64,000 nt of DNA from an uncultured Lachnospiraceae bacterium (GCA_947178145.1 CAMWXE010000005.1:36971-100970); one strand, 5' to 3'; shown: positions 8,707-18,113, numbered from the stretch's first letter. Translations and numbers: made by a program. The notes: a model not told the origin generated them from the sequence alone.

Positions 8707-9549
8707 ATGTTTGAATTAGGAAAAGTACAGTCATTAATCATAGTGAAAGAATTGGACTTTGGCGTGTATCTGGGTGAGACACACAACGCTTCTATCGATG
8801 ACAGAGTGCTGCTTCCCAAAAAGCAAGTACCACAGGGCAGCAGGATTGGCGATGCGATCGAAGTATTTCTGTATAAGGATTCCAGGGACAGGATGATTGC
8901 GACGACGAACAGGCCAAAACTCTGTGTGGGCGAAGTGGGAAAGCTCAGGGTCTCACAGGTGACAAAAATCGGGGCATTTTTGGACTGGGGGCTTGAGAAG
9001 GACGTTTTGCTTCCGTACAAAGAGCAGACGGCCAAAGTCAGGGAAGGCGACGAAGTTCTGGCTGCAATTTATGTGGACAAGAGCAGCCGCCTTGCAGCTA
9101 CAATGAAGGTATATCGTTATCTGAGGCGAGGCAGCAATTACAGGAAGGATGACATCGTGCATGGCACAGTGTATGAGATTCGAGAAGACATGGGGGCATT
9201 TGTCGCTGTAGAAGATCAATTTTCTGCGCTGATACCCAGGAGGGAGCTGTACAGTGAGATCAGGGTGGGCGATGCTGTCACGGCGCGTGTGTCTGATGTC
9301 AAGGCGGATGGAAAACTTGATCTTTGTGTGCGGGAGAAGGCATATCTTCAGATTGAGAAAGATGCGCAGAAGCTTGTGGAAATGATGGAGGCGTCCGGCG
9401 GAGTGCTGCCGTTTACAGACAAGGCGGCTCCGGAAGTGATCTGGAGCAAGACGGGGATGAGCAAAAATGAATTTAAGCGGGCAGTGGGAAATCTGTTAAA
9501 AAACGGAAAGATTGTTATCGGGACAAATCAGATCAGTATGCAGCCGTAA
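8707..9549 (+). CDS. S1-domain RNA-binding protein, CvfB-like
   Basis: A 280-residue protein of the CvfB/YitL type. It has consecutive S1-like OB-fold modules (about residues 3-60, 68-130 and 140-205) and a C-terminal winged helix (about 220-278, ending with KNEFKRAVGNLLKNGKI). CvfB proteins bind RNA and influence virulence-factor expression in staphylococci; the role in Clostridia is not established. The ATG at 8707 is preferred over a TTG nine bases upstream because GAGG precedes it and the family begins at MxELG. It follows the MATE gene by 25 bp and is closed by a hairpin terminator. Confidence 0.85.
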   Translation: MFELGKVQSLIIVKELDFGVYLGETHNASIDDRVLLPKKQVPQGSRIGDAIEVFLYKDSRDRMIATTNRPKLCVGEVGKLRVSQVTKIGAFLDWGLEKDVLLPYKEQTAKVREGDEVLAAIYVDKSSRLAATMKVYRYLRRGSNYRKDDIVHGTVYEIREDMGAFVAVEDQFSALIPRRELYSEIRVGDAVTARVSDVKADGKLDLCVREKAYLQIEKDAQKLVEMMEASGGVLPFTDKAAPEVIWSKTGMSKNEFKRAVGNLLKNGKIVIGTNQISMQP

Positions 9550-9553
9550 ACGA

Positions 9554-9575
9554 AAAACAGCCCGCAGGCTGTTTT
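9554..9575. terminator. Bidirectional terminator between cvfB-like and yjfB-like genes
   Basis: A perfect 9-bp stem (AAAACAGCC with GGCTGTTTT, loop CGCA) has T-rich sequence on both strands. It sits between two converging genes, so it can serve both. Confidence 0.8.
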
Positions 9576-9582
9576 AGGTTGT

Positions 9583-9774
9583 CTACACACTGATGTCGAT
9601 GTTTGCACCGATGTCAGGATTGACAGAGAGCTCCATTGCAGATGCGTCGAGCATCTCCGTCATGGAAGCAGTGATCAGATCTGCCTGTTCCATGGATTTT
9701 GCCAGCATAGCAGTGCCGACATCAGTCAATAGATTTGTCTGAGCCATGCTCATTGAGAGAGACGGTATATCCAT
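9583..9774 (-). CDS. YjfB-family putative motility protein
   Basis: A 63-residue protein starting MDIPSLSMSMAQ, which matches the YjfB family of small proteins annotated as putative motility proteins in Bacilli and Clostridia. It is mostly helical and has no signal peptide or membrane segment. AAGGAGG ends shortly before the ATG at 9774; the longer in-frame extension to 9843 covers the ribosome-binding site and is rejected. A sigma-D-like promoter lies upstream at 9857-9883, which agrees with co-regulation with flagella. The biochemical function is unknown. Confidence 0.8.
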   Translation of the reverse strand: MDIPSLSMSMAQTNLLTDVGTAMLAKSMEQADLITASMTEMLDASAMELSVNPDIGANIDISV

Positions 9775-9856
9775 ATTGTCAACCTCCTTACTGGATGTAG
9801 TTTTATGATGTGTCTGTATCACATCCTGTTCTATCAGACACAATACTACAATGTAT

Positions 9857-9883
9857 ATTTCGGTAGAAAGAACGGAAAGTTTA
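9857..9883 (-). promoter_or_regulatory. Sigma-D (flagellar) type promoter for the yjfB-like gene
   Basis: Read on the minus strand, TAAA (9883-9880) is followed after exactly 15 nt by ACCGAAAT (9864-9857). The sigma-28/sigma-D consensus is TAAA, 15 nt, GCCGATAA. The -35 element matches fully and the -10 matches at 5 of 8 positions, including the CCGA core. The downstream gene is a putative motility protein, which supports the call. Confidence 0.6.
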
Positions 9884-10108
9884 ATACAGGAAAGTGTGTT
9901 TTTGATAGAGCCGAAACTTTTTGTATATCTTGCATAAATGCGTAAAAAGCGCCGTTTTTTGTAGAAAGTTTTTCAAAATGCATAAAAAAGTTGTGGATAG
10001 GTATGGATTTATTTGTATAAATATATTAAAATAATAACAGAATGCGATGAAAAGGGTAGAACACATCAGTCATTTTTTGTGGATAATGTATAAGAAGGAG
10101 AGTGGCAT

Positions 10109-11197
10109 ATGATATCAAATCAGATTATGCAGAATACCATCGAAGGAATCAAGGCGATCGCAAGAGTTGAACTTTTTGTGGCTGATATCGATGGTAAATT
10201 GGTGGCTTCCACCAAAACGATCGGAAACAGCTTTGAAAATTCAGTACTAGAGTTCGTAAAATCTGCCGCAGACAGCCAGGAGATACAGGGGTGCCAGTTC
10301 TTTAAGATCTATGATGACCAGCAGCTTGAGTATATTCTGATAGCCAACGATGCAGGCGAGAATGCTTACATGGTTGGTAAGATGGCGACATTTCAATTGC
10401 AGAATCTGATGGTGGCGTACAAGGAGCGCTTTGACAAGGATAATTTTATCAAGAATCTGCTGCTGGATAACTTACTGCTGGTAGACATCTACAGCCGCTC
10501 TAAGAAGCTTCACATACAGACTGATGTAAAGCGTGCAGTTTTGATTGTGGAATCCCAAAACGGAAAAGATACCAATATTCTTGAGAAGGTCCGTGAAAAT
10601 TTTGGACAGAATGGCAGGGATTTTGTGACGGCAGTTGACGAGAACAATGTGATTGTTGTCAAGGAGATTTCGGACAATGAGACGAACCGTGACATCGACA
10701 AGTACGCAAGAGCGATCGAGGACAGTCTCATCAAGGATGGCATCAAGGATGTGCATATTTCCTACGGAACGAATGTCAAGGAGATCAAGGAGGTCAGCCG
10801 TTCCTATAAAGAGGCAAAGATGGCACTCGATGTGGGCAAGATATTTTTTGCGGAGCGCGACATTATCGCGTACAGCGAGCTTGGCATTGGCCGTCTGATT
10901 TATCAGTTGCCGATTCCGCTCTGTAAGATGTTTATTAAAGAAATATTTGGGGTCAAGAGTCCGGACGATTTTGATGAGGAGACGCTGATTACAATCAACA
11001 AGTTCTTTGAGAATTCCCTGAATGTATCAGAGACGTCAAGGCAGCTGTTTATTCACAGGAATACGCTTGTCTACAGACTTGACAAGCTCCAGAAGAGTAC
11101 CGGGCTTGACCTGCGGATCTTTGAGGATGCAATCACATTCAAGATCGCGTTGATGGTAGTGCGGTATATGAAATATATGGAGTCATTTGAATATTAA
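10109..11197 (+). CDS. CdaR/PucR-type transcriptional regulator
   Basis: A 362-residue regulator. The N-terminal part (about 1-130) resembles a putative sugar-diacid recognition domain. The middle (about 135-270) resembles the GGDEF-like/PucR linker domain, and the C-terminus (about 300-355) is the PucR-type helix-turn-helix with FENSLNVSETSRQLFIHRNT followed by LVYRLDKL. In enterobacteria CdaR activates sugar-acid use; no such genes are adjacent, so the target is open. GAAGGAGAG lies just before the ATG. A perfect DnaA-box-like TGTGGATAA occurs in its 5' region near 10079, which may be chance. Confidence 0.85.
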   Translation: MISNQIMQNTIEGIKAIARVELFVADIDGKLVASTKTIGNSFENSVLEFVKSAADSQEIQGCQFFKIYDDQQLEYILIANDAGENAYMVGKMATFQLQNLMVAYKERFDKDNFIKNLLLDNLLLVDIYSRSKKLHIQTDVKRAVLIVESQNGKDTNILEKVRENFGQNGRDFVTAVDENNVIVVKEISDNETNRDIDKYARAIEDSLIKDGIKDVHISYGTNVKEIKEVSRSYKEAKMALDVGKIFFAERDIIAYSELGIGRLIYQLPIPLCKMFIKEIFGVKSPDDFDEETLITINKFFENSLNVSETSRQLFIHRNTLVYRLDKLQKSTGLDLRIFEDAITFKIALMVVRYMKYMESFEY

Positions 11198-11296
11198 GTA
11201 CTTAGCGGCGCTGAGATGTCAAACGATACAACAAATAGACCTGTTAAGTCAATGAACAATGGTTAGAGGATGAATATATAGGAGTGAAATTAGATA

Positions 11297-12034
11297 TTGA
11301 AAACGACAAGGACAAGAAGACGCTCAGGCTCCGGGATGACGGATATGGCGATTGCGTTGGAGCATGTGAGCAAGGCATACACAGTGGGAGTGCCGGCATT
11401 AAATGATGTCACACTGCATATAAATAAAGGAGAGTTTGTGTTTATCGTAGGAGACAGTGGTTCGGGCAAATCAACTCTGATCAAACTGCTTCTGCGGGAG
11501 CTTTTACCTACATCAGGAAGGGTGATCGTGAACGGTACAGACGTGGTTCGGCTCAAAAGGCGTCAGATACCAAAGTTTCGGAGGAGTCTTGGCGTTGTGT
11601 TTCAGGACTTCCGATTGCTCAAAGACAGGAATGTCTATGAAAATGTTGCTTTTGCGCAGCGCATTATCCAGATGCCAAACAGGGAGATTCGGAGAAATGT
11701 TCCTTCGATTTTATCGACAGTAGGGCTGGCGGGAAAGTATAAGGCAAGACCCAGGCAGCTATCTGGCGGAGAACAGCAGCGCGTGGCACTTGCGAGGGCG
11801 CTTGTGAACAAGCCGCAGATTTTACTTGCAGATGAGCCAACAGGAAATCTGGACCCTAAAAATTCATGGGATATTATGAACCTGCTGGAAAAAATAAATA
11901 ACAATGGAACCACCGTTCTGGTAGTTACGCATAACCGTGAGATTGTGAATGCCATGCAGAAAAGGGTTATTACAATGAAGAAAGGCATCATTGTCAGTGA
12001 TGAGGAAAAAGGTGGTTACATCGATGAGGATTAA
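11297..12034 (+). CDS. ftsE: Cell-division ATP-binding protein FtsE
   Basis: ABC-type ATPase that pairs with FtsX at the division site or lateral wall and powers activation of a peptidoglycan hydrolase. Visible motifs are Walker A GDSGSGKST, the signature LSGGEQQR, and Walker B ILLADEPTG with the D-loop NLDP. The start is uncertain. The TTG at 11297 has AGGAG twelve bases upstream, while ATG codons at 11336 and 11345 have weak ribosome sites; the latter gives a 229-residue protein (MAIALEHVSKAY) typical of the family. It overlaps ftsX by 11 nt and heads the module ftsE-ftsX-M23-S41. Confidence 0.93.
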   Translation: MKTTRTRRRSGSGMTDMAIALEHVSKAYTVGVPALNDVTLHINKGEFVFIVGDSGSGKSTLIKLLLRELLPTSGRVIVNGTDVVRLKRRQIPKFRRSLGVVFQDFRLLKDRNVYENVAFAQRIIQMPNREIRRNVPSILSTVGLAGKYKARPRQLSGGEQQRVALARALVNKPQILLADEPTGNLDPKNSWDIMNLLEKINNNGTTVLVVTHNREIVNAMQKRVITMKKGIIVSDEEKGGYIDED

Positions 12035-12920
12035 TACATTATTTTACTGTATATGGCAGGGAATACGAAATATATTTAAAAATAAATGGTTTACACTGGC
12101 ATCGGTTGCAACCATTTCCGCATGTCTGTTTTTGTTCGGACTGTTTTATTCGATACTCACGAATTTTGAACACATGGTGAGAAATGCGGAACAGGAGCTG
12201 TGTGTCAGTGCGCTTCTCGAAGCGGGGATAAGCGATGAGCGCGTGGCAGAAATTCGCGGAATGATTGTTCGCAGGACAGAGGTCAGCAAGGTAGAATATT
12301 TGTCCGCAGAGGAGACCTGGATACAGTTTGCAGAGGAAAGTAATTTTGGGGATATCAGTATTTTTACAGAAAATCCGCTCGAGGATTGTGCGCATTTTGA
12401 TATTTACTTAAGTGATGTGTCTATGCAGCCGACACTGGTGTCTTATCTGGAGTCAGTCGAGGGGATTAGGAAGGTGAACCAATCCTTTTTGACAGCACAG
12501 GCGCTTACGGGTGTGAATGCGATTATTGGCTATGTATCCATAGGCATTATCGTGATCTTGTTTCTGGTGTCAATCTTTTTGATCAGTAATACCGTTTCCA
12601 TTGGCATTTCTGTCAGAAAAGAAGAGATACAGATCATGAAATATATCGGTGCGACGGATTTTTTTACAAGGGCGCCGTTTGTGATTGAGGGCATTGTGAT
12701 TGGGCTGATTGGCTCCTTTGTGCCATTAATTGGCGTATATTTTATCTACAATGAGGCGATGATGTATGTGGCGAAGCGCTTTCCGTCACTGTCACAGCTT
12801 TTTGCGTTTGTGCCAGTGGAGTCTGTGTTTGCATATCTTGTACCAGTGTGCATAGGACTTGGCGTGGGCATTGGATTTATTGGAAGTTTTACCACAGTGA
12901 GAAAACATCTCAGTGTCTGA
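12024..12920 (+). CDS. ftsX: Cell-division protein FtsX, permease-like
   Basis: A 298-residue membrane partner of FtsE. It has an N-terminal cytoplasmic stretch and a first membrane helix (about 20-42), a large extracellular domain (about 45-165) that in relatives touches the hydrolase, and three further helices (about 170-195, 218-245 and 262-290). The ATG at 12024 has AAAGGTGG upstream and overlaps ftsE by 11 nt, indicating translational coupling; the upstream extension is only an out-of-frame reading of ftsE. The adjacent coiled-coil M23 protein is the probable extracellular client. Confidence 0.93.
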   Translation: MRINTLFYCIWQGIRNIFKNKWFTLASVATISACLFLFGLFYSILTNFEHMVRNAEQELCVSALLEAGISDERVAEIRGMIVRRTEVSKVEYLSAEETWIQFAEESNFGDISIFTENPLEDCAHFDIYLSDVSMQPTLVSYLESVEGIRKVNQSFLTAQALTGVNAIIGYVSIGIIVILFLVSIFLISNTVSIGISVRKEEIQIMKYIGATDFFTRAPFVIEGIVIGLIGSFVPLIGVYFIYNEAMMYVAKRFPSLSQLFAFVPVESVFAYLVPVCIGLGVGIGFIGSFTTVRKHLSV

Positions 12921-12986
12921 TAGTATGGAGCGTGTGACTACGAAGGTGTGAAATCGTTACAAAAGTATTTGGAAAGGTAAGAGTTT

Positions 12987-14240
12987 ATGCGGCGTAAGCA
13001 GTATTATAGGAAACCAGTAAAAAGGGTGGCGTTGTTTTTGGCAGTGACAATACTTGTGACGGCCATGTTTGAGAGCATGTGCCCTTTTGTTAGTCGAGCG
13101 GACAATGTGTCGGATCTGAAAAAGAGTATAGAGCAAAAACAGCAGGAGATCAAGGATGCGCAAAACCAGAAAAAACAGCTCCAATCAGGGCTTACAGATG
13201 TAAAATCAATTATCAGCGAGTTGGAGCAGACGAAGAAAGATCTTGCAGCATATGTCACCCAGCTTGATGCGAATCTGTCCGCGGTACAGTCCAAAATAGC
13301 AGAAATCAGAGAGATGATTACACAGAAGGAGGCAGAGATCACACAGACAAAAGCCGAGCTTGATGCAGCGGTGGCAAAAGAGGAAGCGCAGTATGAGAAT
13401 ATGAAGGCGCGGATTAAGAGTATGTATGAGCGCGGTGACAATTTCTATTTTGAGGTGATATTGAATGCGGAATCTTTTGCGGATATGATAAATCGCGCAG
13501 ATTATGTGGAGAAGGTATCAGCGTCCGACCGGAATATACTGGAGGAGTTTCGGACAACAAGGGAATATGTGGAGGTATGCAAGGCACAGCTGGAATCCGA
13601 GCAGGAGCTTTTGGAGGAGGCAAAGAAGAATGTCGAGGAAGAGGAGGCATCTTTAGCGAGTCTCATCGCACAAAAAGAGGCCGAGATTACAGCATACGAA
13701 GCGGACATCAACAATCGCGAACAGCTCGTGAAGGAGTACGAGGCGGAGATTGCAGCACAGGATGCAGAGATTAAAGAGATGGAGAAGGCTGCCAAGGCAC
13801 TGCAGACACAGTTAGAACAAGCAAATGGGCAGAAAAAAACATACGATGGCGGTATGTTTGCGTGGCCAGCGCCATCTTACACACGCATTTCGGATGATTA
13901 TGGCAATCGAATTCATCCGACGTTAAAAGTACAGCAGTTTCACAACGGTGTGGATATGGCAGCACCAGGTGGCTCACCGATTCTGGCCGCGTACAATGGC
14001 ACGGTGGTGGCGGCAGCATACAGTTCCACGATGGGCAATTATATTATGATCGACCATGGCGACAATTTGTACACAATTTATATGCATGCATCGAAGCTGT
14101 ATGTCTCACAGGGGGCAGAAGTCGTAAAAGGACAGAAGATTGCGGCAGTCGGTACGACTGGACGATCGACAGGAAATCACCTTCATTTCAGCGTTCGGTT
14201 AAATGGAAGCTATGTGAATCCATGGAATTATCTAAAGTAA
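12987..14240 (+). CDS. Coiled-coil murein hydrolase/activator with M23 domain (EnvC/PcsB-like role)
   Basis: A 417-residue exported protein. A signal peptide covers about residues 1-38 (basic start, hydrophobic core, SRADN cleavage region). Two long coiled coils follow (about 40-115 and 190-290), then an M23/LytM domain (about 305-415). The zinc motifs are intact: His319 and Asp323 in HNGVD, and His398-x-His400 in HLHFS, so it may be an active endopeptidase rather than a degenerate activator like EnvC. Its place directly after ftsEX suggests that it is switched on by FtsEX conformational change. Substrate bond is not determined. Confidence 0.9.
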   Translation: MRRKQYYRKPVKRVALFLAVTILVTAMFESMCPFVSRADNVSDLKKSIEQKQQEIKDAQNQKKQLQSGLTDVKSIISELEQTKKDLAAYVTQLDANLSAVQSKIAEIREMITQKEAEITQTKAELDAAVAKEEAQYENMKARIKSMYERGDNFYFEVILNAESFADMINRADYVEKVSASDRNILEEFRTTREYVEVCKAQLESEQELLEEAKKNVEEEEASLASLIAQKEAEITAYEADINNREQLVKEYEAEIAAQDAEIKEMEKAAKALQTQLEQANGQKKTYDGGMFAWPAPSYTRISDDYGNRIHPTLKVQQFHNGVDMAAPGGSPILAAYNGTVVAAAYSSTMGNYIMIDHGDNLYTIYMHASKLYVSQGAEVVKGQKIAAVGTTGRSTGNHLHFSVRLNGSYVNPWNYLK

Positions 14241-14262
14241 GTGGAAAAAGAAAGGCATAAGA

Positions 14263-15570
14263 ATGCAGAACCAATATTCAAGTGGCAATAACAGGGCAGA
14301 AAATCAAATGAATTATTCCGTGCAGAAGGAAAAGGAGAAAAAATCGGGCACGAGATACTATATTCTTGGAATGGTAACCGGAGTTTTGGCAGCGCTGGCA
14401 GTGACACTCGGGACGGCGGGAATGGTTCGTTTTTATCAGGCCGTTGTATCGGGCAGCCGCGGAAACGCATCTCTGGGAACACAATCAGGAGAGACGGGAA
14501 GTATCACAGATGCGAGTGTGGAGAAAAAGCTTGCGGTGTTGGAGGATACGATTGGAAAATATTTCTGGAAGGATGTGGAGGAAGAGACCCTTGAGGATGG
14601 ACTTTACAAGGGATTGCTCAGCGCACTCGACGATCCGTACAGTGTCTATTATACCAATGAGGAACTGATTGCGCTGCAGCAGCAGACAGAGGGAATCTAT
14701 TACGGAATCGGTGCGTATATTCAGGATGGAGAGACCGGCTATGCACAGATCAGCAGGGTGATTAAGAATACTCCGGCGGAGGAGAGCGGTCTGATGCAGG
14801 GAGACTATATTTATAAAGTTAACGATGAGGATATGCAGGGCAAGGACAAATCGTATGTTGTGAGCAAGATCAAAGGAGAAGAGCATACGTATGTAACCTT
14901 GACTATTATTAGGGAGAGTGCGGCAGAACCGGTTGACATTAACGTCGAGCGCCGGAAGATCGAGAGTCCAACCGTCGAGTATGAGATGTATGATAATGGT
15001 ATGGCATACATCCAGATTACAGAGTTTGATTTAGTGACAACGGGACAGTTTGAGAGTGCATACAATCAGGCAAAAGCGGAGGGAATGAAAGGCTTGATAA
15101 TTGATCTTCGGAGTAATCCGGGAGGAAACCTTTCGACCGTCTGCGATATTGCCCGGATGATTCTGCCCAAAGGGATGATAGTATATACCGAAGACAAATA
15201 CGGAAAGCGCGAAGAGTATACCTGCAGAGGCGATAGTGTGATTGAAGTTCCGCTTGTTGTGCTCACAAATGGCTACAGTGCGAGTGCTTCTGAGATTCTT
15301 GCAGGTGCGGTGAAAGATTATAATATTGGTAAACTCGTGGGAACGACAACTTTTGGAAAGGGAATTGTTCAGAAAGTGATTAATTTGTCAGACGGATCCG
15401 CGATTAAGCTTACAGTGAGCAGTTATTTTACTCCAAATGGGAACAATATTCATGGGATTGGCATTGACCCAGATGTCGAAGTACCATTTGACGCAGAGCT
15501 TTATCAGAGCGGTACAGACAACCAACTTGAGAAAGCCAAGGAAGTATTGGCTGAGATGATGCAGTCATAA
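14263..15570 (+). CDS. S41-family carboxy-terminal processing protease (CtpA-like)
   Basis: A 435-residue membrane-anchored serine protease. The N-terminal cytoplasmic stretch is followed by one membrane helix (about 29-52), a PDZ domain (about 130-215), and the S41 catalytic core. The catalytic set is complete: Ser341 in NGYSASASE, Lys366 in TTFGKGIVQ and Gln370, with the same spacing as in CtpB. It follows the M23 gene by 22 bp and ends the division and wall module, so it may trim the hydrolase or other wall proteins. A hairpin terminator follows directly. Confidence 0.92.
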   Translation: MQNQYSSGNNRAENQMNYSVQKEKEKKSGTRYYILGMVTGVLAALAVTLGTAGMVRFYQAVVSGSRGNASLGTQSGETGSITDASVEKKLAVLEDTIGKYFWKDVEEETLEDGLYKGLLSALDDPYSVYYTNEELIALQQQTEGIYYGIGAYIQDGETGYAQISRVIKNTPAEESGLMQGDYIYKVNDEDMQGKDKSYVVSKIKGEEHTYVTLTIIRESAAEPVDINVERRKIESPTVEYEMYDNGMAYIQITEFDLVTTGQFESAYNQAKAEGMKGLIIDLRSNPGGNLSTVCDIARMILPKGMIVYTEDKYGKREEYTCRGDSVIEVPLVVLTNGYSASASEILAGAVKDYNIGKLVGTTTFGKGIVQKVINLSDGSAIKLTVSSYFTPNGNNIHGIGIDPDVEVPFDAELYQSGTDNQLEKAKEVLAEMMQS

Positions 15571-15577
15571 TGAGATG

Positions 15578-15616
15578 GAAGCCCCCATAAGCAGGACTTA
15601 TTTTGGGGGTTTCTTT
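15578..15616 (+). terminator. Rho-independent terminator of the ftsEX module
   Basis: GAAGCCCCCA pairs with TGGGGGTTTC in a stem of about 10 bp with one G-T pair, and the loop can extend with ATAAG/CTTAT. T-rich sequence follows. It lies 7 bp past the S41 gene stop. Confidence 0.8.
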
Positions 15617-15666
15617 AATGGTTGCGATAAGATGGTATCATTGTTTTGGATTAAGGGAAAAACAGT

Positions 15667-16578
15667 ATGTCGATGATTACAAACGAGACAATCAACCATG
15701 CGATTGACTATATTTTGCAGCATATTAATGAGGAACTGTCAGTCGATGATGTGGCAGCGCACTGTCATTTTTCGAAATATTATTTCAGCAGAATGTTTAA
15801 GGAGGCGACCGGCGAGAGCGTCTATGCGTTTATCAAGCGGCTGAAAGTGGAGCAGAGTGCATTCCGGCTGAAAGTGGAACCAGACCGGACGGTGACGGAT
15901 ATTGGCTGTGAATTTGGCTATAGTCCGTCAAATTACAGCTGGATGTTTCGGCAGCGGTATCAGACCAATCCGTTAGATTTTCGCAGAAATGTTGGGAAAG
16001 CGACCGTGAGACATGCCTTTATGCATATGGATGCGGCGGGAGATCAGACAACAGAAATGCTCCTGTCTGGCCTGCAAAGAGGAGATGGGCAAGTTCCAGA
16101 TGGATACCGCTGTCTGGAGACTTTTGAGGAGTGCAGTCGAAAGATTGTGATTAAGAATCTTCCAGATTATTTTGTCCTATATGAACGGAGAATTGGCAGT
16201 TATCACAATCTAAGCGGACAGTGGAGCGATTTTATAGAGAAATATCGGGAGTTTGTGACTGCGGATACGCAGTTTCTGGAACGGACGTTTGATGATCCTG
16301 TCATCACGGACGCTGATGGCTGTCTCTATGACATCTGCATGAGTGTGGACAGAAGTGTTTCGCTGGAAAACACCTGCATGATAGAAGGTGGAAAATGTGC
16401 CGTGTATTCCTACAAGGGGCTCGGAAAGCATATTTATGCGGCGTATCAGACCATATTTACGGTGTGGCTGCCGCAAACGCCTTATGAATTGGATTACCGC
16501 AGTGGTTTTGACATTTATCGCAAGGTAGACAGTAAAACTGGTTATATGGAACTGGATATCTGTATGCCGCTAAAGTGA
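15667..16578 (+). CDS. AraC-family regulator with GyrI-like effector domain
   Basis: A 303-residue transcriptional regulator with the order seen in Rob/BltR-like proteins. The N-terminus holds two AraC helix-turn-helix units (about 8-110, including HCHFSKYYFSRMFKEATG and the closing NPLDFRR). The C-terminal GyrI-like small-molecule-binding domain (about 135-300) includes the stretch KNLPDYFVLYERRIGSYH. Such regulators commonly control efflux pumps in response to toxic ligands, and a MATE exporter begins 165 bp downstream on the same strand, which is the likely target. Confidence 0.88.
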   Translation: MSMITNETINHAIDYILQHINEELSVDDVAAHCHFSKYYFSRMFKEATGESVYAFIKRLKVEQSAFRLKVEPDRTVTDIGCEFGYSPSNYSWMFRQRYQTNPLDFRRNVGKATVRHAFMHMDAAGDQTTEMLLSGLQRGDGQVPDGYRCLETFEECSRKIVIKNLPDYFVLYERRIGSYHNLSGQWSDFIEKYREFVTADTQFLERTFDDPVITDADGCLYDICMSVDRSVSLENTCMIEGGKCAVYSYKGLGKHIYAAYQTIFTVWLPQTPYELDYRSGFDIYRKVDSKTGYMELDICMPLK

Positions 16579-16742
16579 CGCTGCTTTTTGGCCGTGGTTG
16601 TTCTCAATAGGGAGTCCTTATGGGACATCACGCAGAAAGGGCAAGAATTCAGAAGTTTATACGGGATACTTCTCCTATAATGAAATATACCGAGGGCGAA
16701 GAACAGCCTTTGGGAATACAGTTCATGCAGGAGGAGATTTTT

Positions 16743-18056
16743 ATGGATTTAGGGAACATCAGACAAAATACAGTGGGAATGATACTGCGGTTTTCCGTTC
16801 CTGCCATTATCGCGATGGTGCTGACGTCACTGATTACAGTTGTGGACGGTTTCTTTATTGGAAACAATATCGGCGAGGAGGGGATTGCGGCGGTCAACCT
16901 GGGATTGCCGATTATTTACCTGTTTTTGTCCGTTGGTCTGATGGTATCGGTCGGCGGTGTCGCAATTGCTGGAATGGCATTGGGTGCGGGGCACAGAACA
17001 GCGTGCAGCCAGGTTTTTCGCCAGACGATTGCGACTACAATAATATTTTCTGTGCTGACGGGAGTGCTGGTGGCACTGTTTTTTGAACCGATGCTGGATA
17101 TTCTGGGTGCTTCAGGTCAGGTGCGGGAATACTTTAAACGCTACTATGGGATTTTGCTGCTGGAGTTGATTGTGATGGTGGTCAATTCTTCCTTTGGCAT
17201 GTTTATCAGGGGAGAGGGGAATCCGCAATATTATATGAAGGTCAACATTGTGAATGTTTTGACAAATATTGTGTTGGATTATATCTTTGCAGTCGTTTTT
17301 CATACTGGGATTGCCGGAATCGCAGCTGCGTCATTGACTTCTGCACTGGTTTCCTTTGCCCTGATATTGCATTTTTTTATAAGAAGGGCAAAAGTGTATC
17401 GCTTAGGGAGATTTACTTTCTCTGCTGCAGTGTTAAAAAGGACTTTATGCAATGGAAGCTCGGAGCTGATCGGCGAGATGTCGACAGGGATAGCCATGTT
17501 TGCCTACAATTATGTGATAATGAGAAGAATCGGCGTCGACGGTGTCACGGCATTTACGATTGTGGGTTATGTGTCCTATGTGTTCAGTATGATCGTGATA
17601 GGGTTTGGACAGGGAGCGAGTCCATTGATTAGTTTCAGTTATGGTGCGATGGAGCACGAACTTGCCCAAAAGATACGAAAAACGACAAACAGACTTGTAT
17701 TTGCAATCGGTGCGGTGACATTCCTCGCAATGATGATTCTGTCAGGGTGGTACAGCGGTCTGTTTGTGACAAACGAAACGATTCAGGAAATGGTGCGGTC
17801 GGGGATGATGATTTTTATGGTTTCCTTTTTCTTTTCCGGGATCAATGCGATTACCTCCTTTTACTTTACATCGATTGGAAGGGCGATTGAATCTGCAGTG
17901 ATTTCTCTGTCGAGGGGGCTTGTGGTACTGTTAATTTGCATCTTTGTACTTCCGGCGTATTTTGGCATGACAGGAGTATGGCTCGCGGCGCCGGTGACAG
18001 AAGGCATCACGATTGTGCTGAGTGGTGTGATAGTGCATTGCAGTGAAAAGAGATGA
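16743..18056 (+). CDS. MATE-family efflux transporter (second)
   Basis: A 437-residue polytopic membrane protein of the MATE family, with the typical N-terminal segment RFSVPAIIAMVLTSLITVVDG and about twelve hydrophobic helices. I chose the ATG at 16743 because AGGAGGAG lies at the right distance. Earlier in-frame ATGs at 16620, 16680 and 16725 would add a polar tail not seen in the family. It follows the AraC/GyrI regulator, which suggests ligand-induced expression. It is only distantly similar to the MATE protein at 7293. Confidence 0.9.
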   Translation: MDLGNIRQNTVGMILRFSVPAIIAMVLTSLITVVDGFFIGNNIGEEGIAAVNLGLPIIYLFLSVGLMVSVGGVAIAGMALGAGHRTACSQVFRQTIATTIIFSVLTGVLVALFFEPMLDILGASGQVREYFKRYYGILLLELIVMVVNSSFGMFIRGEGNPQYYMKVNIVNVLTNIVLDYIFAVVFHTGIAGIAAASLTSALVSFALILHFFIRRAKVYRLGRFTFSAAVLKRTLCNGSSELIGEMSTGIAMFAYNYVIMRRIGVDGVTAFTIVGYVSYVFSMIVIGFGQGASPLISFSYGAMEHELAQKIRKTTNRLVFAIGAVTFLAMMILSGWYSGLFVTNETIQEMVRSGMMIFMVSFFFSGINAITSFYFTSIGRAIESAVISLSRGLVVLLICIFVLPAYFGMTGVWLAAPVTEGITIVLSGVIVHCSEKR

Positions 18057-18081
18057 GATATCAGAGAGCATGAGAAATAGA

Positions 18082-18093
18082 TAAAGCGCTTTA
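18082..18093. promoter_or_regulatory. Palindrome upstream of the PNK-like gene
   Basis: A perfect 12-bp palindrome TAAAGCGCTTTA sits about 20 bp before the start of the gene at 18114, just ahead of its ribosome-binding site. It could be an operator. No matching copy or regulator was found, so this is only a possibility. Confidence 0.25.
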
Positions 18094-18113
18094 ATAGGAA
18101 GGAGGTGGGACGG

